A stretch of 64,000 bases of DNA from Acidobacteriota bacterium. Lineage in GTDB: Bacteria; Acidobacteriota; Holophagae; Acanthopleuribacterales; Acanthopleuribacteraceae. Of this stretch, positions 43,828 through 52,326 are shown in pieces. The notes beneath the pieces were generated by a model, which saw nothing but the letters and a program-made list of their open reading frames with translations, had not been told where the DNA came from and searched no databases. The DNA lies in the NCBI GenBank assembly GCA_020439745.1, contig JAGQSC010000017.1, positions 124,001 through 188,000 on the forward strand. Direction: 5' to 3'. The number at the start of each line of letters is the position of its first letter. The stretch's first letter is position 1. Both the position numbers and the translations under genes were made by a program.

Positions 43828-45780
43828 TTACTTGTGGTTCTTGTGTACCTGGATGATCTGATCCACCACGGATGGATCGGCCAGGGTAGTCACGTTGCCT
43901 AGATCATCGTAAGCACCGATCGATATCTTACGCAAGATTCGCCTCATGATCTTGCCCGATCTGGTCTTTGGTAATCCAGGACACACAAGCACCATATCTG
44001 GTCGCGCAATTTTGCCGATATCACTGGAAACTTGACCTCGCACAGCATTGGAAACATCTGCGTCGGACGGTGATCCGGCATCCGCGTTCAGGATGACAAA
44101 CGCCAGGATTCCGGTCCCCTTAATCTCATGGGGGTAACCAATGACTGCCGACTCGGCAATCCATTCGTGGGCATTGATGGAACTCTCAATTTCGGCTGTT
44201 CCCAGTCTGTGACCCGAGACATTGATCACGTCGTCAACACGTCCCGTAATCCAGTAGTCGCCGTCACGGTCTCGGGTGCATCCATCGCCGGTGAAGTACA
44301 GTCCAGGATATTGCGAAAAGTAGGTCTGTTTGAAGCGTTCGTGATCGCCGTACACGGTACGTGCCATACCGGGCCACGCTGCTTTCATGCACAGATACCC
44401 TTTGGCTTCCGTGGTGGTGATCTCTTGGCCATCTTGGTCCACAACACAGGGCTGAACACCGAAGAAGGGAAGCGTTGCGGCCCCGGGTTTCAGGTCATTG
44501 ACGCCTGGCAGAGGCGTGATCAATATGCCTCCGGTTTCCGTTTGCCACCATGTGTCGACAATCGTGCATTGCGACTTGCCAACCACTTGGTAATACCATT
44601 CCCAGGCCTCCGGATTAATGGGCTCACCCACGGTTCCCAGAATGCGAAGTGACGACAAATCATAGGGGGCGACCCATTGATTGCCTTCTCGCGCAATCGC
44701 CCGAATGGCTGTAGGGGCTGTATAGAAGATATTCACTTTGTGTCGTTGCACCATGTCCCAGTATCGGCCCGCATGGGGGTAGGTGGGTACGGACTCGAAC
44801 ATGATGGTTGTCGTGCCATTGGTCAGTGGACCGTAGATAATGTAGGTATGCCCGGTGACCCATCCTATGTCTGCCGCACAACAATAGATATCGCCGGGAT
44901 GCACATCAAATACATATTGGTGGGTGAGTGATGCATAGACCAGGTAACCGCCCGTAGTGTGCATCAGTCCTTTGGGCTTGCCTGTGGACCCCGAAGTGTA
45001 GAGGATGAATAAGGGGTCCTCTGCATCCATCCATTCCGGCGGACACGTTGGGCGCTGTCGTGCCTTTTCTTCCGCCATGTCGAAGTCACGACCGGTAACC
45101 ATGTTGACTTCGGTCTCTGTGTGTTTGGCCACTAGGACAGTTTTCACGACGTCCAGCCCATCAACGGCCTTGTCCACGACTGTTTTTAGGGCGATGCGTT
45201 TGCCGCCACGCAGCCCTTCATTGGCGGTAACCACCATGGATGCTTGTGAGTCGATAATACGGTCGCGGATGGCGTCTGCCGAAAAGCCGGCAAAGACGAT
45301 CGAGTGAATGGCGCCGATGCGCGCGCAGGCCAACATGGTATAGGCGAGCTCAGGAATCATGGGGAGGTAGATACAGACACGATCGCCCTTCTTGACGCCA
45401 AAAGATTTCAGGACATTGGCTACACGACAAACCTCCGCGTGCAGCTCGCGGTAACTAATGTGCCGTGCGTGTTCGGGTTCGTCCGCTTCGAAAATGATGG
45501 CAGTTTGATCACCACGACTTTCCAAATGGCGGTCAATACAGTTGTACGAGACATTGAGCTTGCCCCCCTCGAACCAACGGACGGAAGCTTGCGCCAAGTC
45601 CCAGTCAGACACGCGGTCAAAGGGATGAAACCAACTGATACGCATGGCCTGTTCGCGCCAAAACTCGTCTGGATTTGAGACGGATTTTTGGTACATGGCT
45701 TGGTAATCAGCACGTGACTTCAAATAGGATTGGGACCTGATTCTGTCTTGGACCGGATAAATACGTGATGCTTCACTCAT
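43828..45780 (-). CDS. acs: Acetyl-CoA synthetase
   Basis: 650 residues of the AMP-forming Acs family, activating acetate (possibly propionate). The adenylation motif 'YTSGSTGKPKG' and 'WWQTETGGI' (acyl pocket Trp) are present, as are 'GYFTGDG'-type 'LYFTGDGCTRD' and the C-terminal lysine K610 in 'TRSGKIMRR', the residue acetylated by Pat-type enzymes in Salmonella. ATG 45780 has AAGGAG upstream. It has its own promoter, divergent from rpmG. Acs could recycle acetate; the pyrimidine route makes acetyl-CoA directly. Confidence 0.96.
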   Translation of the reverse strand: MSEASRIYPVQDRIRSQSYLKSRADYQAMYQKSVSNPDEFWREQAMRISWFHPFDRVSDWDLAQASVRWFEGGKLNVSYNCIDRHLESRGDQTAIIFEADEPEHARHISYRELHAEVCRVANVLKSFGVKKGDRVCIYLPMIPELAYTMLACARIGAIHSIVFAGFSADAIRDRIIDSQASMVVTANEGLRGGKRIALKTVVDKAVDGLDVVKTVLVAKHTETEVNMVTGRDFDMAEEKARQRPTCPPEWMDAEDPLFILYTSGSTGKPKGLMHTTGGYLVYASLTHQYVFDVHPGDIYCCAADIGWVTGHTYIIYGPLTNGTTTIMFESVPTYPHAGRYWDMVQRHKVNIFYTAPTAIRAIAREGNQWVAPYDLSSLRILGTVGEPINPEAWEWYYQVVGKSQCTIVDTWWQTETGGILITPLPGVNDLKPGAATLPFFGVQPCVVDQDGQEITTTEAKGYLCMKAAWPGMARTVYGDHERFKQTYFSQYPGLYFTGDGCTRDRDGDYWITGRVDDVINVSGHRLGTAEIESSINAHEWIAESAVIGYPHEIKGTGILAFVILNADAGSPSDADVSNAVRGQVSSDIGKIARPDMVLVCPGLPKTRSGKIMRRILRKISIGAYDDLGNVTTLADPSVVDQIIQVHKNHK

Positions 45781-45816
45781 ATGGAGCTCCTTTCAAAATT
45801 CGGAGTAGTCAGTCTG

Positions 45817-45845
45817 ATTTTATCCACCACCCACGTGATTTGAAA
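45817..45845 (-). promoter_or_regulatory. Promoter of acs
   Basis: On the minus strand TTTCAA (45845-45840) and TAAAAT (45822-45817) are spaced 17 bp. A CACGTG palindrome lies inside the spacer (45832-45837). Confidence 0.4.
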
Positions 45846-45896
45846 TGACTTTGTTTAACTTCGCGCGACTATGTGCTGTGGGTGTTGAACAAACAC

Positions 45897-45925
45897 TTGC
45901 GTTGATGGGACGTTTTGGGTATCAT
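45897..45925 (+). promoter_or_regulatory. Promoter of rpmG
   Basis: TTGCGT (45897-45902) and TATCAT (45920-45925) with a 17-bp spacer; leader about 50 nt. Confidence 0.45.
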
Positions 45926-45980
45926 CACGCCTTGCGGCTAAGTCCGTCTGTATTTTTGGTAACGAGTAAGGAAGTGAAGC

Positions 45981-46160
45981 GTGGCTAAGAAGGGCAATCG
46001 TATCAACGTAATTTTGCAATGTACCGAAGCTAAAGAAGCTGGTTTCCCGCCGTCTCGCTACGTTTCCAGCAAGAACCGCAAGAACACTCCGGGTCGCATT
46101 GAGATGCAGAAATACAATCCGTTTATGCGCAAGCACACCCTGCATCGGGAAATTAAGTAA
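45981..46160 (+). CDS. rpmG: 50S ribosomal protein L33
   Basis: 59 residues from a GTG start with AAGGAAG upstream, stop TAA 46158-46160. '[16 protein letters not shown]', '[15 protein letters not shown]', and '[17 protein letters not shown]' are the L33 signature. Only one Cys remains (QC), so this is a zinc-independent C-minus form. It stands alone between its own promoter and a strong terminator; rpmG is elsewhere often next to secE or a tRNA cluster. The longer minus-strand open frame opposite it (45855-46304) is a shadow. Confidence 0.95.
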   Translation: MAKKGNRINVILQCTEAKEAGFPPSRYVSSKNRKNTPGRIEMQKYNPFMRKHTLHREIK

Positions 46161-46178
46161 CAGGCCTACCGAATCATC

Positions 46179-46210
46179 AAAAAAGCCGAGTGAAGCACTC
46201 GGCTTTTTTT
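46179..46210. terminator. Bidirectional intrinsic terminator, rpmG / TonB-domain gene
   Basis: An A-run, the stem GCCGAGTG-AAG-CACTCGGC, and a T-run make a strong hairpin that works in both directions. It lies 18 bp after rpmG and 15 bp after the stop of the convergent TonB-domain gene. Confidence 0.9.
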
Positions 46211-46225
46211 GTGTCTGATTGAGTA

Positions 46226-46648
46226 CTAAAGCGCAAACTGAACCGAGACCAGCATTTGTACATCGACACTGGTCCCTTGTCGTTTGCCGGGTATGAACCG
46301 CCACAATCGGATCGCTTCTGCTGCAGCATTCTCAAATCCATAGTGGCCTCCGTGAAGGGGTTTGATCACCTGGATCTGGTCTATGGATCCGTTTGCTTTG
46401 AATATTGCTTGAAGGAGAACGGACCCTTCAAGGCGTAACGCATAAGCGCGACGTGGGTAGTAGGGCGCCACGTGTTGCATGATCTGTGGCGCCGCAATTC
46501 CTGAATCTCCTAGTTTGTAGCACACGGCTGGTTTTGGGTTTAACTTGGCATCGCCCGTACTGATGAGCGTCCAGGGCAGAACGAGAAACGCAATTTGAAT
46601 CACAAGCACCTCCACGTGTCGAAACAGCACGTAATATAGGCGCTTCAT
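46226..46648 (-). CDS. TonB C-terminal domain protein
   Basis: 140 residues. One N-terminal hydrophobic segment (about 14-30) anchors it in the inner membrane; the C-terminal TonB domain is seen in 'APYYPRRAYALRLEGSVLLQ' and 'AAAEAIRLWRFIPGKRQG'. There is almost no Pro-rich spacer, so it probably cannot span the periplasm like full TonB and may act in a short-range complex. ATG 46648 has no clear ribosome site. An alternative GTG at 46603 has GGAGGT 4-5 nt upstream but would remove the basic N-terminus. No ExbB/ExbD is adjacent. Confidence 0.8.
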   Translation of the reverse strand: MKRLYYVLFRHVEVLVIQIAFLVLPWTLISTGDAKLNPKPAVCYKLGDSGIAAPQIMQHVAPYYPRRAYALRLEGSVLLQAIFKANGSIDQIQVIKPLHGGHYGFENAAAEAIRLWRFIPGKRQGTSVDVQMLVSVQFAL

Positions 46649-46857
46649 GTAAGCTGCTAATAAGTTACACGTATGGTGCTCATTGTGCTTTTCTTACTGG
46701 CAGGTGATCCGATTGTTACGTTGTTCTTTCTTGTTGATGTGAGAGAAAGCGCTGAAGTATGGCAGGGACCCATATCAATGCGGCCAACAGACTAGTACAC
46801 GTTCCTGCCATGGCATGAGCTGGTGATGAGGACCGTGTAATGAATTGGTAATTCTAC
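46649..46857. other. Intergenic region between rmlA end and TonB-domain gene start
   Basis: 209 bp. A 40-residue plus-strand ORF (46673-46795) begins with a hydrophobic stretch but lacks a ribosome site, so it is not called. The TonB-domain gene's promoter should lie here, but no good -10/-35 pair was recognised. No terminator hairpin for rmlA was seen. Confidence 0.3.
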
Positions 46858-47730
46858 TTAGCGGTGATGGTCCAACAACTGTAGTAGATATTGACCGTAC
46901 TCGTTCTTGGCCATGGCGCGACCGTGTTCCTCCAAGGTTGCGGCGGAGATGAAGCCCATCTCAAATGCAATTTCTTCCAGGCAAGCCACTTTTAGGCCCT
47001 GCCGGTGCTCAATGGCTTGAATGAACGTGTTGGCTTCAAGCAGGGATTCATAGGTACCCGTGTCCAGCCAAGCGATCCCTCGGCCCAGTTTTTCAACGCA
47101 CAACTCTCCCATTTCTAGGTATTTGCGGTTGACATCGGTGATCTCGTATTCGCCTCGTGCCGATGGCGCTAAGTTCTTTGCGATGTCAATCACACGATTG
47201 TCGTAAAAGTAGAGGCCCGGTACCGCGTAGGGTGATTGGGGGTGGGTGGGCTTTTCCACAATTTCGGTTGCTTTGCCTGACTCATCAAATGAAACCACGC
47301 CATAACGTTCGGGGTCCCTCACCCAGTAGGCAAAAATGGTGGCGCCTTCGGTTTGTCGCGCGGCCCGTAAGAGCGACGTTGACAGATCGTGACCGTAAAA
47401 CACGTTGTCGCCAAGAATCAAGCAGACCGGGTCTTGGCCAATGAATTCGGCACCTATGGTGAATGCCTGAGCCAATCCTCTGGGTTCGGGCTGAATCGCA
47501 TATTGAAAACGGACACCAAAACGCGAACCATCTCCCAGCAAGCGTTCAAATCCTGCAATATCCTGCGGTGTGGAGATGATGAGTATCTCTTTGATGCCTG
47601 ACTGCATCAGAACCGAAATGGGGTAATAAATCATGGGCTTGTTGTAAATAGGTATCAGCTGTTTGCTGATGCCCATGGTAATCGGGTAAAGCCTCGTTCC
47701 CGATCCGCCCGCCAATACAATCCCTTTCAT
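46858..47730 (-). CDS. rmlA: Glucose-1-phosphate thymidylyltransferase
   Basis: 290 residues. It makes dTDP-glucose, the first step to dTDP-rhamnose and other deoxysugars. '[16 protein letters not shown]' is the nucleotidyltransferase signature; '[16 protein letters not shown]', '[13 protein letters not shown]', 'EKPTHPQS' and '[13 protein letters not shown]' are RmlA hallmarks. ATG 47730 is preceded by AGGAGGG; five codons further upstream are open but not used. rmlB/C/D are not adjacent, so the gene is separated from any rhamnose cluster. Confidence 0.95.
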   Translation of the reverse strand: MKGIVLAGGSGTRLYPITMGISKQLIPIYNKPMIYYPISVLMQSGIKEILIISTPQDIAGFERLLGDGSRFGVRFQYAIQPEPRGLAQAFTIGAEFIGQDPVCLILGDNVFYGHDLSTSLLRAARQTEGATIFAYWVRDPERYGVVSFDESGKATEIVEKPTHPQSPYAVPGLYFYDNRVIDIAKNLAPSARGEYEITDVNRKYLEMGELCVEKLGRGIAWLDTGTYESLLEANTFIQAIEHRQGLKVACLEEIAFEMGFISAATLEEHGRAMAKNEYGQYLLQLLDHHR

Positions 47731-47754
47731 GAGCCCTCCTCGCAAGCAGCCCGC

Positions 47755-47783
47755 AGTTTACCGGCCGACACTCGTTGTCGCAA
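47755..47783 (-). promoter_or_regulatory. Promoter of rmlA
   Basis: On the minus strand TTGCGA (47783-47778) and TAAACT (47760-47755) are spaced exactly 17 bp, about 25 bp before the rmlA ATG. Confidence 0.5.
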
Positions 47784-47791
47784 GAAAAACG

Positions 47792-47821
47792 TTGCCCGCA
47801 CGTGTCCAATTTCTCTATGGT
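47792..47821 (+). promoter_or_regulatory. Candidate promoter of terC gene cluster
   Basis: TTGCCC (47792-47797) and TATGGT (47816-47821) with an 18-bp spacer; leader about 24 nt to the TTG start with AGGAGG at 47840-47845. Confidence 0.35.
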
Positions 47822-47850
47822 GTGAGTACTCAATTAATTAGGAGGCATGT

Positions 47851-48585
47851 TTGGAATGGCTTAGCGATCCCAATGCCTGGATAGGGCTATTGACTTTAAC
47901 GTTGTTGGAAATTGTGTTGGGTATCGACAACATCGTTTTCATTTCCATCATCTCGGAGAAACTCCCCAAACCACAACAGCCAAAAGCCCGACAGATGGGA
48001 TTACTTGCGGCGCTGGGCACCCGTATTTTGTTGTTGTTTAGCCTGTCCTGGCTGGTTCGCCTGACAAACCCACTGTTTGAGATCATGGGACACGGTTATT
48101 CGGGACGAGACCTCATTCTTCTCCTGGGCGGTCTGTTTCTGATCGGCAAAGCCACACACGAGATCCACACAAACTTGGAGGGCGCGGATGGCAGCAAATC
48201 GGAGCGGACCGCCTCCAGTTTTGGCGCCGTGATTGTTCAAATCATGCTTCTGGATATTGTCTTTTCGTTAGATTCAGTGATCACCGCAGTGGGTATGGTG
48301 GAACACGTAGCAGTCATGGTCGCTGCCGTATTGATCTCCATAATAATCATGATGATCAGTGTAAACCACATCGCCGCCTACATTGAGCGCCATCCCAGTA
48401 TTAAGATACTCGCACTGAGTTTTCTCATTCTCATTGGTGTTTCACTCATAGGTGATGGAACAGGCCATCATATCCCCAAAGGATATGTCTATTCAGCCAT
48501 GGCTTTCTCGGTGATGGTGGAGTTCCTCAATCAACTTGCCTCGCGGAAAGTGAAACCCGTGAAAATGCATCAACCTTATCGCTGA
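47851..48585 (+). CDS. TerC/Alx-family membrane protein
   Basis: 244 residues, about seven TM helices. The acidic TM motifs 'LEIVLGIDNIVFISI' and 'LDIVFSLDSVITAVG' are the TerC signature, linked to manganese export and metalation of exoenzymes in studied members. The start is TTG 47851, 5 bp after AGGAGG; the nearby ATG 47847 is in another frame and stops at once. The stop overlaps the next gene's ATG (TGATG). Confidence 0.9.
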   Translation: MEWLSDPNAWIGLLTLTLLEIVLGIDNIVFISIISEKLPKPQQPKARQMGLLAALGTRILLLFSLSWLVRLTNPLFEIMGHGYSGRDLILLLGGLFLIGKATHEIHTNLEGADGSKSERTASSFGAVIVQIMLLDIVFSLDSVITAVGMVEHVAVMVAAVLISIIIMMISVNHIAAYIERHPSIKILALSFLILIGVSLIGDGTGHHIPKGYVYSAMAFSVMVEFLNQLASRKVKPVKMHQPYR

Positions 48586-49628
48586 TGGTAGACCGATCCC
48601 TGGTTTTCACCACCGCCTCGGGTTCGCTTTGGCGGGCTGAGGAGGCACAAATGGTCTGGGACCAGTTCCCGCGACCATTGACTTGGACTTTAGTAAGCCA
48701 AGAAGTTCCCAGTGAGATCAAGTCTTCGGAATTCATTTATGGGTTGCGTGCCTGGCTGACGGCAAGAGGTATTCGTACTTCTCATGTCAATGGGAATCCC
48801 GAGTCTTGGGACAGGCGTTACTTTGACCGGCTACCCCCAACTACGCCGCATCGGATTGTCAGTATTTGCCCGTCAAATACAGAGATTGTGGCTAGTTTTG
48901 GCGCAGCCGAACGGCTCATTGCCCTTGATGCCAGTTCAGATTTCCCACCATCGATACAGGGGTTACCCCGTTTAGGTATGGATCTCGATGTCGATGTCGA
49001 GAAGATACTATCCTTGGATCCAGATTTGGTCGTGGCGTCACTTTCGGTGCCTGGCATGGAAAAGAACGTGGTTAAGCTGCATAAGAGTGGTGTCCCATTA
49101 GTTGTACTCGCGCCTTTGTCCATAGATGAGGTATTGCAAGACATCATGTACCTGGGTCAAGTCTGCGATGCGGATGCCCAAGCATCAGCAACATGCGCAC
49201 AGCTCCATCTCCGACTCGAGAGAACGCATGATGTGCTTTGCGAAGAACCCGTTCGTCTTTATTTGGAGTGGTGGCCAAAACCCCTATTCACACCCGGACG
49301 AGCTTGTTGGACCAACGACCTGGCCGCTCGGGCCGGGGCATCATTGGTCTTTGGTGACCGTGCAGGACAGTCAGTGGAAGTCGGGAGCAATGAAGTCATC
49401 GCACGAGATCCCGAACTTATCCTCGTTTCGTGGTGTGGTGTTCCCTTCCATAAACTAAAGACGGGTAAGGTATTAGAAAGGGACGGTTGGCATGGGATCC
49501 ATGCGGTCCGTAACGGTCATGTATACGCTGTTGACGAGGACTTGCTCGGTAGGCCTGGGCCCCGGTTGGTGGCAGGCTGTGAAGCGATCCATGACTTGTG
49601 TAATGCCGTCAAGGCAACTAGAGTCTAA
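48585..49628 (+). CDS. BtuF/FepB-like substrate-binding-domain protein without signal peptide
   Basis: 347 residues. From residue about 88 it matches periplasmic-binding PF01497 (cobalamin/ferric siderophore): 'RIVSICPSNTEIVASFGAAE', 'LDVDVEKILSLDPDLVVASL', 'LLGRPGPRLVAGCEAIHDL'. There is no signal peptide or lipobox. The N-terminal about 85 residues ('LVFTTASGSLWRAEEAQ' onward) do not resemble any domain I recognise. A cytoplasmic corrinoid or metal-chelate binder is possible. The ATG is coupled to the terC stop; no ABC permease or ATPase is adjacent. Confidence 0.72.
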   Translation: MVDRSLVFTTASGSLWRAEEAQMVWDQFPRPLTWTLVSQEVPSEIKSSEFIYGLRAWLTARGIRTSHVNGNPESWDRRYFDRLPPTTPHRIVSICPSNTEIVASFGAAERLIALDASSDFPPSIQGLPRLGMDLDVDVEKILSLDPDLVVASLSVPGMEKNVVKLHKSGVPLVVLAPLSIDEVLQDIMYLGQVCDADAQASATCAQLHLRLERTHDVLCEEPVRLYLEWWPKPLFTPGRACWTNDLAARAGASLVFGDRAGQSVEVGSNEVIARDPELILVSWCGVPFHKLKTGKVLERDGWHGIHAVRNGHVYAVDEDLLGRPGPRLVAGCEAIHDLCNAVKATRV

Positions 49629-49630
49629 CC

Positions 49631-50671
49631 ATGAATAACATGGCGTTGCTCGCTTTGGCCTTTTTTGCATTTTCGGGTTATCGCAAGGGACTAGCAGCGG
49701 TTCTGCTCGGATTGTTTGGATTGCTGCTGGGTTACTTCATGGCATTGAAACTCGCGTTACCTCTGGGAGACCTTTTGCGTTTCAGTGGATTGTCTTCGGG
49801 TGTTGCCGCCTATTTCTTGGGTGGCTCCATTGCATTTTTCGGTGTGGGTGCCGTTTTTGCCATTCCTGGTTGGTTGTTGCGGCGAAGGGCAAAGCGACTG
49901 AGAGAGACCGGCGAGGACAATGTCTGGGCTGCAATCGTTGCTGGTGTGATCAATATGGCAGTGGGACTGATCTATGTCTTGCTCATGGTTTGGCTGATCA
50001 TGATGGTCAGGGGCAGCCAGTTGTCCGACCCGAGTTTGATTGAGCGAATGAGCAGCGGATTTGCGGAGCGGGTCGCGATCTGGATTCAGCCCGACAGTGA
50101 TTCGCACTGGACCCGTACGTTTGCCCAGAATCCCGGTGCAGTCACCGCTGCATCCAAAACCATTATCAACCATCCAGGATTTGGTGCTTGTCTCAATGAC
50201 CCGCAAATTCGACAGTACATTTCAAGGGGCGACCATGCCCATATCCAAGCGCATCCAGAATTTCAAAGAATGATCAATGACCCTGACGTCCAGGATGCTG
50301 CACGCGCATTGGGCATGGAAGAGGATCAAGGTGAACGCTTGGCTTCATGGATGGCTCTGGCAGGAAGAGCGTTACATCAACTACAAGATGACCCAGAAGT
50401 TCAGGCAATCTTGAACGATCCCGAGTTTCAAACAAAACTAAAGCAGTCACCTTGGGCAGTCATGAATGATGAACGATTCTTGACGTTGGCACGTAAGATC
50501 AGCGCGCTATCGCCCGACCAACTCGAAACCATCGATGGTGATACAAAACAGGCTACACAAGAGCCGTCGGTTATTCAGGCGCCTGAGCAACGCGTGTACC
50601 GGTGGCGGGACGCCAATGGTGGTATACATATAACGAACCATCCACCTCCTGCAGGAGCCGAGGAGATTTAA
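49631..50671 (+). CDS. CvpA-like membrane protein with DP-repeat region and DUF4124 tail
   Basis: 346 residues. About three to four TM helices in the first 130 residues resemble CvpA ('YRKGLAAVLLGLFGLLLGYF'). Residues about 170-300 hold repeated '(N/D)DP-x-x-Q' units: 'LNDPQIRQYI', 'INDPDVQDAA', 'QDDPEVQAILNDPEFQ', reminiscent of STI1/DP helical repeats. The C-terminus 'YRWRDANGGIHITNHPPP' is a DUF4124 segment. Function unknown. It starts 2 bp after the BtuF-like gene and is followed after 11 bp by a TPR gene. Confidence 0.65.
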   Translation: MNNMALLALAFFAFSGYRKGLAAVLLGLFGLLLGYFMALKLALPLGDLLRFSGLSSGVAAYFLGGSIAFFGVGAVFAIPGWLLRRRAKRLRETGEDNVWAAIVAGVINMAVGLIYVLLMVWLIMMVRGSQLSDPSLIERMSSGFAERVAIWIQPDSDSHWTRTFAQNPGAVTAASKTIINHPGFGACLNDPQIRQYISRGDHAHIQAHPEFQRMINDPDVQDAARALGMEEDQGERLASWMALAGRALHQLQDDPEVQAILNDPEFQTKLKQSPWAVMNDERFLTLARKISALSPDQLETIDGDTKQATQEPSVIQAPEQRVYRWRDANGGIHITNHPPPAGAEEI

Positions 50672-50682
50672 AGGAGTTTGCC

Positions 50683-51117
50683 GTGTGGAATCCATTTAAG
50701 AAATCACCCGTGGACTTGACAAAAAGCACCGCCAGCGATTACCCAAGAGCCGTTGCAGTGCTTGTCAAACACTTGAATGCCAGTCGTCCTGTGGAGAGCG
50801 AAACCCACGCCAAATACCACATGATTCTCAGCCAATTGGCAGACCTGCATCTCAAGAACGAACAACTGGCCGACGCCAAGGAGACATTCGGCGAGCTGGC
50901 AAATTTCTATACGGAAAAGGGCTTTTTCGCAAAAGCCGTGGCCATCCTCAAGAAGATGCACCGATTGGATCCCGATGATCCAGTTGTGCTCGAACGAATT
51001 GCTGAATTCAATCGCCAGGTTCCCAAATACATGGTCAATACACAAATGGCCGAAGACCTCGTGAAGCGGTCAGAATCGCTGAGACAGGAGCAAATAGACG
51101 ACGACCAGGTTTCGTGA
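50683..51117 (+). CDS. Small TPR protein
   Basis: 144 residues starting at GTG 50683, 6 bp after AAGGAG (50671-50676). It contains two to three TPR-like helical pairs: 'HMILSQLADLHLKNEQLADA', then 'FGELANFYTEKGFFAKAVAIL' region and 'MHRLDPDDPVVLERIAEF'. There is no signal or TM helix. The open frame begins at 50602 inside the previous gene but has no ribosome site there. Its position between the CvpA-like gene and a tail-anchored kinase suggests a shared complex; this is inference. Confidence 0.72.
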   Translation: MWNPFKKSPVDLTKSTASDYPRAVAVLVKHLNASRPVESETHAKYHMILSQLADLHLKNEQLADAKETFGELANFYTEKGFFAKAVAILKKMHRLDPDDPVVLERIAEFNRQVPKYMVNTQMAEDLVKRSESLRQEQIDDDQVS

Positions 51118-51123
51118 ATACCC

Positions 51124-51153
51124 TTGTTTTGGTTGGGGTTGAAGGTGTAGAGT
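51124..51153 (+). promoter_or_regulatory. Weak candidate promoter of second Ser/Thr kinase gene
   Basis: TTGTTT (51124-51129) and TAGAGT (51148-51153), spacer 18 bp, in the 102-bp gap before the kinase gene. Confidence 0.3.
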
Positions 51154-51219
51154 GAGGCATGACCAGTCTTTACTTGGCCCGGGGGTGGGTCTGCGCTTAT
51201 TGGAGCCAGTGAGTGAGTT

Positions 51220-52326
51220 ATGGGTTTAAGTGATCTGTGGAAGAAGGAAGAGCTTGCAAAACGGGGCGATATTCCCGATGACAAAGAGGTAAGCCGCGAA
51301 GTCTTGGAAAGCGGCAATGACATGATTGGCCACGTCATTGGCGGCAAATATGTCATTGAAGAAGTACTCGGTTTTGGGGGTATGGGTGTTCTTTACCTGG
51401 CCAAACACAAGGTGCTCGGCCGCAAGTATGTCATAAAGATCATTCGCTTACATCTTGTGGACCAGCACGCCAATGTGGCGATCAAGCGGTTTCGGCGCGA
51501 AGCTCAGGCACTGGCCAAGGTACCCCATCGCAACATCGTAGAAGTCGTCGATTACGACACGATCGACGAACGCACGCCTTACTTTGTCATGGAATATGTC
51601 GAAGGTGAAACCCTGGCCGCGCTCCTGGAAAAGAACGCGATGGGGATCCCCCTGGAAATGTTCCAAACCATCATGCAGCAGTTATGCGATGCAATGGCTG
51701 TCGTTCATGCCAAAGGGATCGTGCATCGTGACCTGAAACCTACCAACATCATGATTCAGGAAACCGATGAAGGGCCCAGCATCAAAGTGTTGGATTTCGG
51801 ATTGGTTCACGTGGACGCCAAGGAATTTGAATCAGCCATTCTGAAATTGACAGGTACCGGTCAGGTTATTGGCACACCCGCTTACATGTCGCCTGAGCAA
51901 TGCCGTGGTAACACGGTGGATCAGCTATCAGATATTTATGCGATTGGGCTTTTGGCTTATGAGATGTTGACGGGCGTGCCGGCCATTGACGGTGAAAGTT
52001 TCATTGAGATCATTGAAAAGCAGCTCAGTGAGCGGCCAGACCCCATTCTCAAGATCCGATCGGACGTACCCTCACACATCGTTCGGGCAATTGATCGTGC
52101 GTTGAGCAAAGAGCCCAGAGACAGGTTCCAGTCGACTGAAGATTTTTATCGTGCCCTTTGCGGTGAAACAGTGGCCCAAGAACAATCTGGGTCTGCGATC
52201 GACGAAATAACTCAAAACAAGAACGAGACATCGGTCAGCAAACAAAGTAAGTTTCCCCTGGCAATCGTGGGGTTTAGCGCGGTTGTGGCGGTCGCCTTGA
52301 TTTGGTGGTTCTTTATCCGATCCTAA
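51220..52326 (+). CDS. Tail-anchored eukaryotic-type Ser/Thr protein kinase
   Basis: 368 residues. The kinase domain spans about 42-310: 'LGFGGMGVLYLAKHK', K73 in 'YVIKII', catalytic D171 in 'HRDLKPTNI', D192 of DFG, 'GTPAYMSPEQ'. A Ser/Asn/Lys-rich linker leads to a single C-terminal TM helix ('LAIVGFSAVVAVALIWWFF') with only a few residues after it, so there is no periplasmic sensor such as PASTA. A 40-residue N-terminal arm precedes the kinase. It probably receives input in the cytoplasm or membrane. Its end overlaps the convergent flavoprotein gene by 4 bp. Confidence 0.9.
   Translation: MGLSDLWKKEELAKRGDIPDDKEVSREVLESGNDMIGHVIGGKYVIEEVLGFGGMGVLYLAKHKVLGRKYVIKIIRLHLVDQHANVAIKRFRREAQALAKVPHRNIVEVVDYDTIDERTPYFVMEYVEGETLAALLEKNAMGIPLEMFQTIMQQLCDAMAVVHAKGIVHRDLKPTNIMIQETDEGPSIKVLDFGLVHVDAKEFESAILKLTGTGQVIGTPAYMSPEQCRGNTVDQLSDIYAIGLLAYEMLTGVPAIDGESFIEIIEKQLSERPDPILKIRSDVPSHIVRAIDRALSKEPRDRFQSTEDFYRALCGETVAQEQSGSAIDEITQNKNETSVSKQSKFPLAIVGFSAVVAVALIWWFFIRS

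Noticed and set aside
45855-46304. 149-residue minus-strand ORF opposite rpmG
   Set aside because: Shadow of rpmG, its promoter and the terminator; no independent coding features.
46673-46795. 40-residue hydrophobic plus-strand ORF between rmlA and the TonB-domain gene
   Set aside because: No Shine-Dalgarno sequence or promoter and no recognisable similarity.
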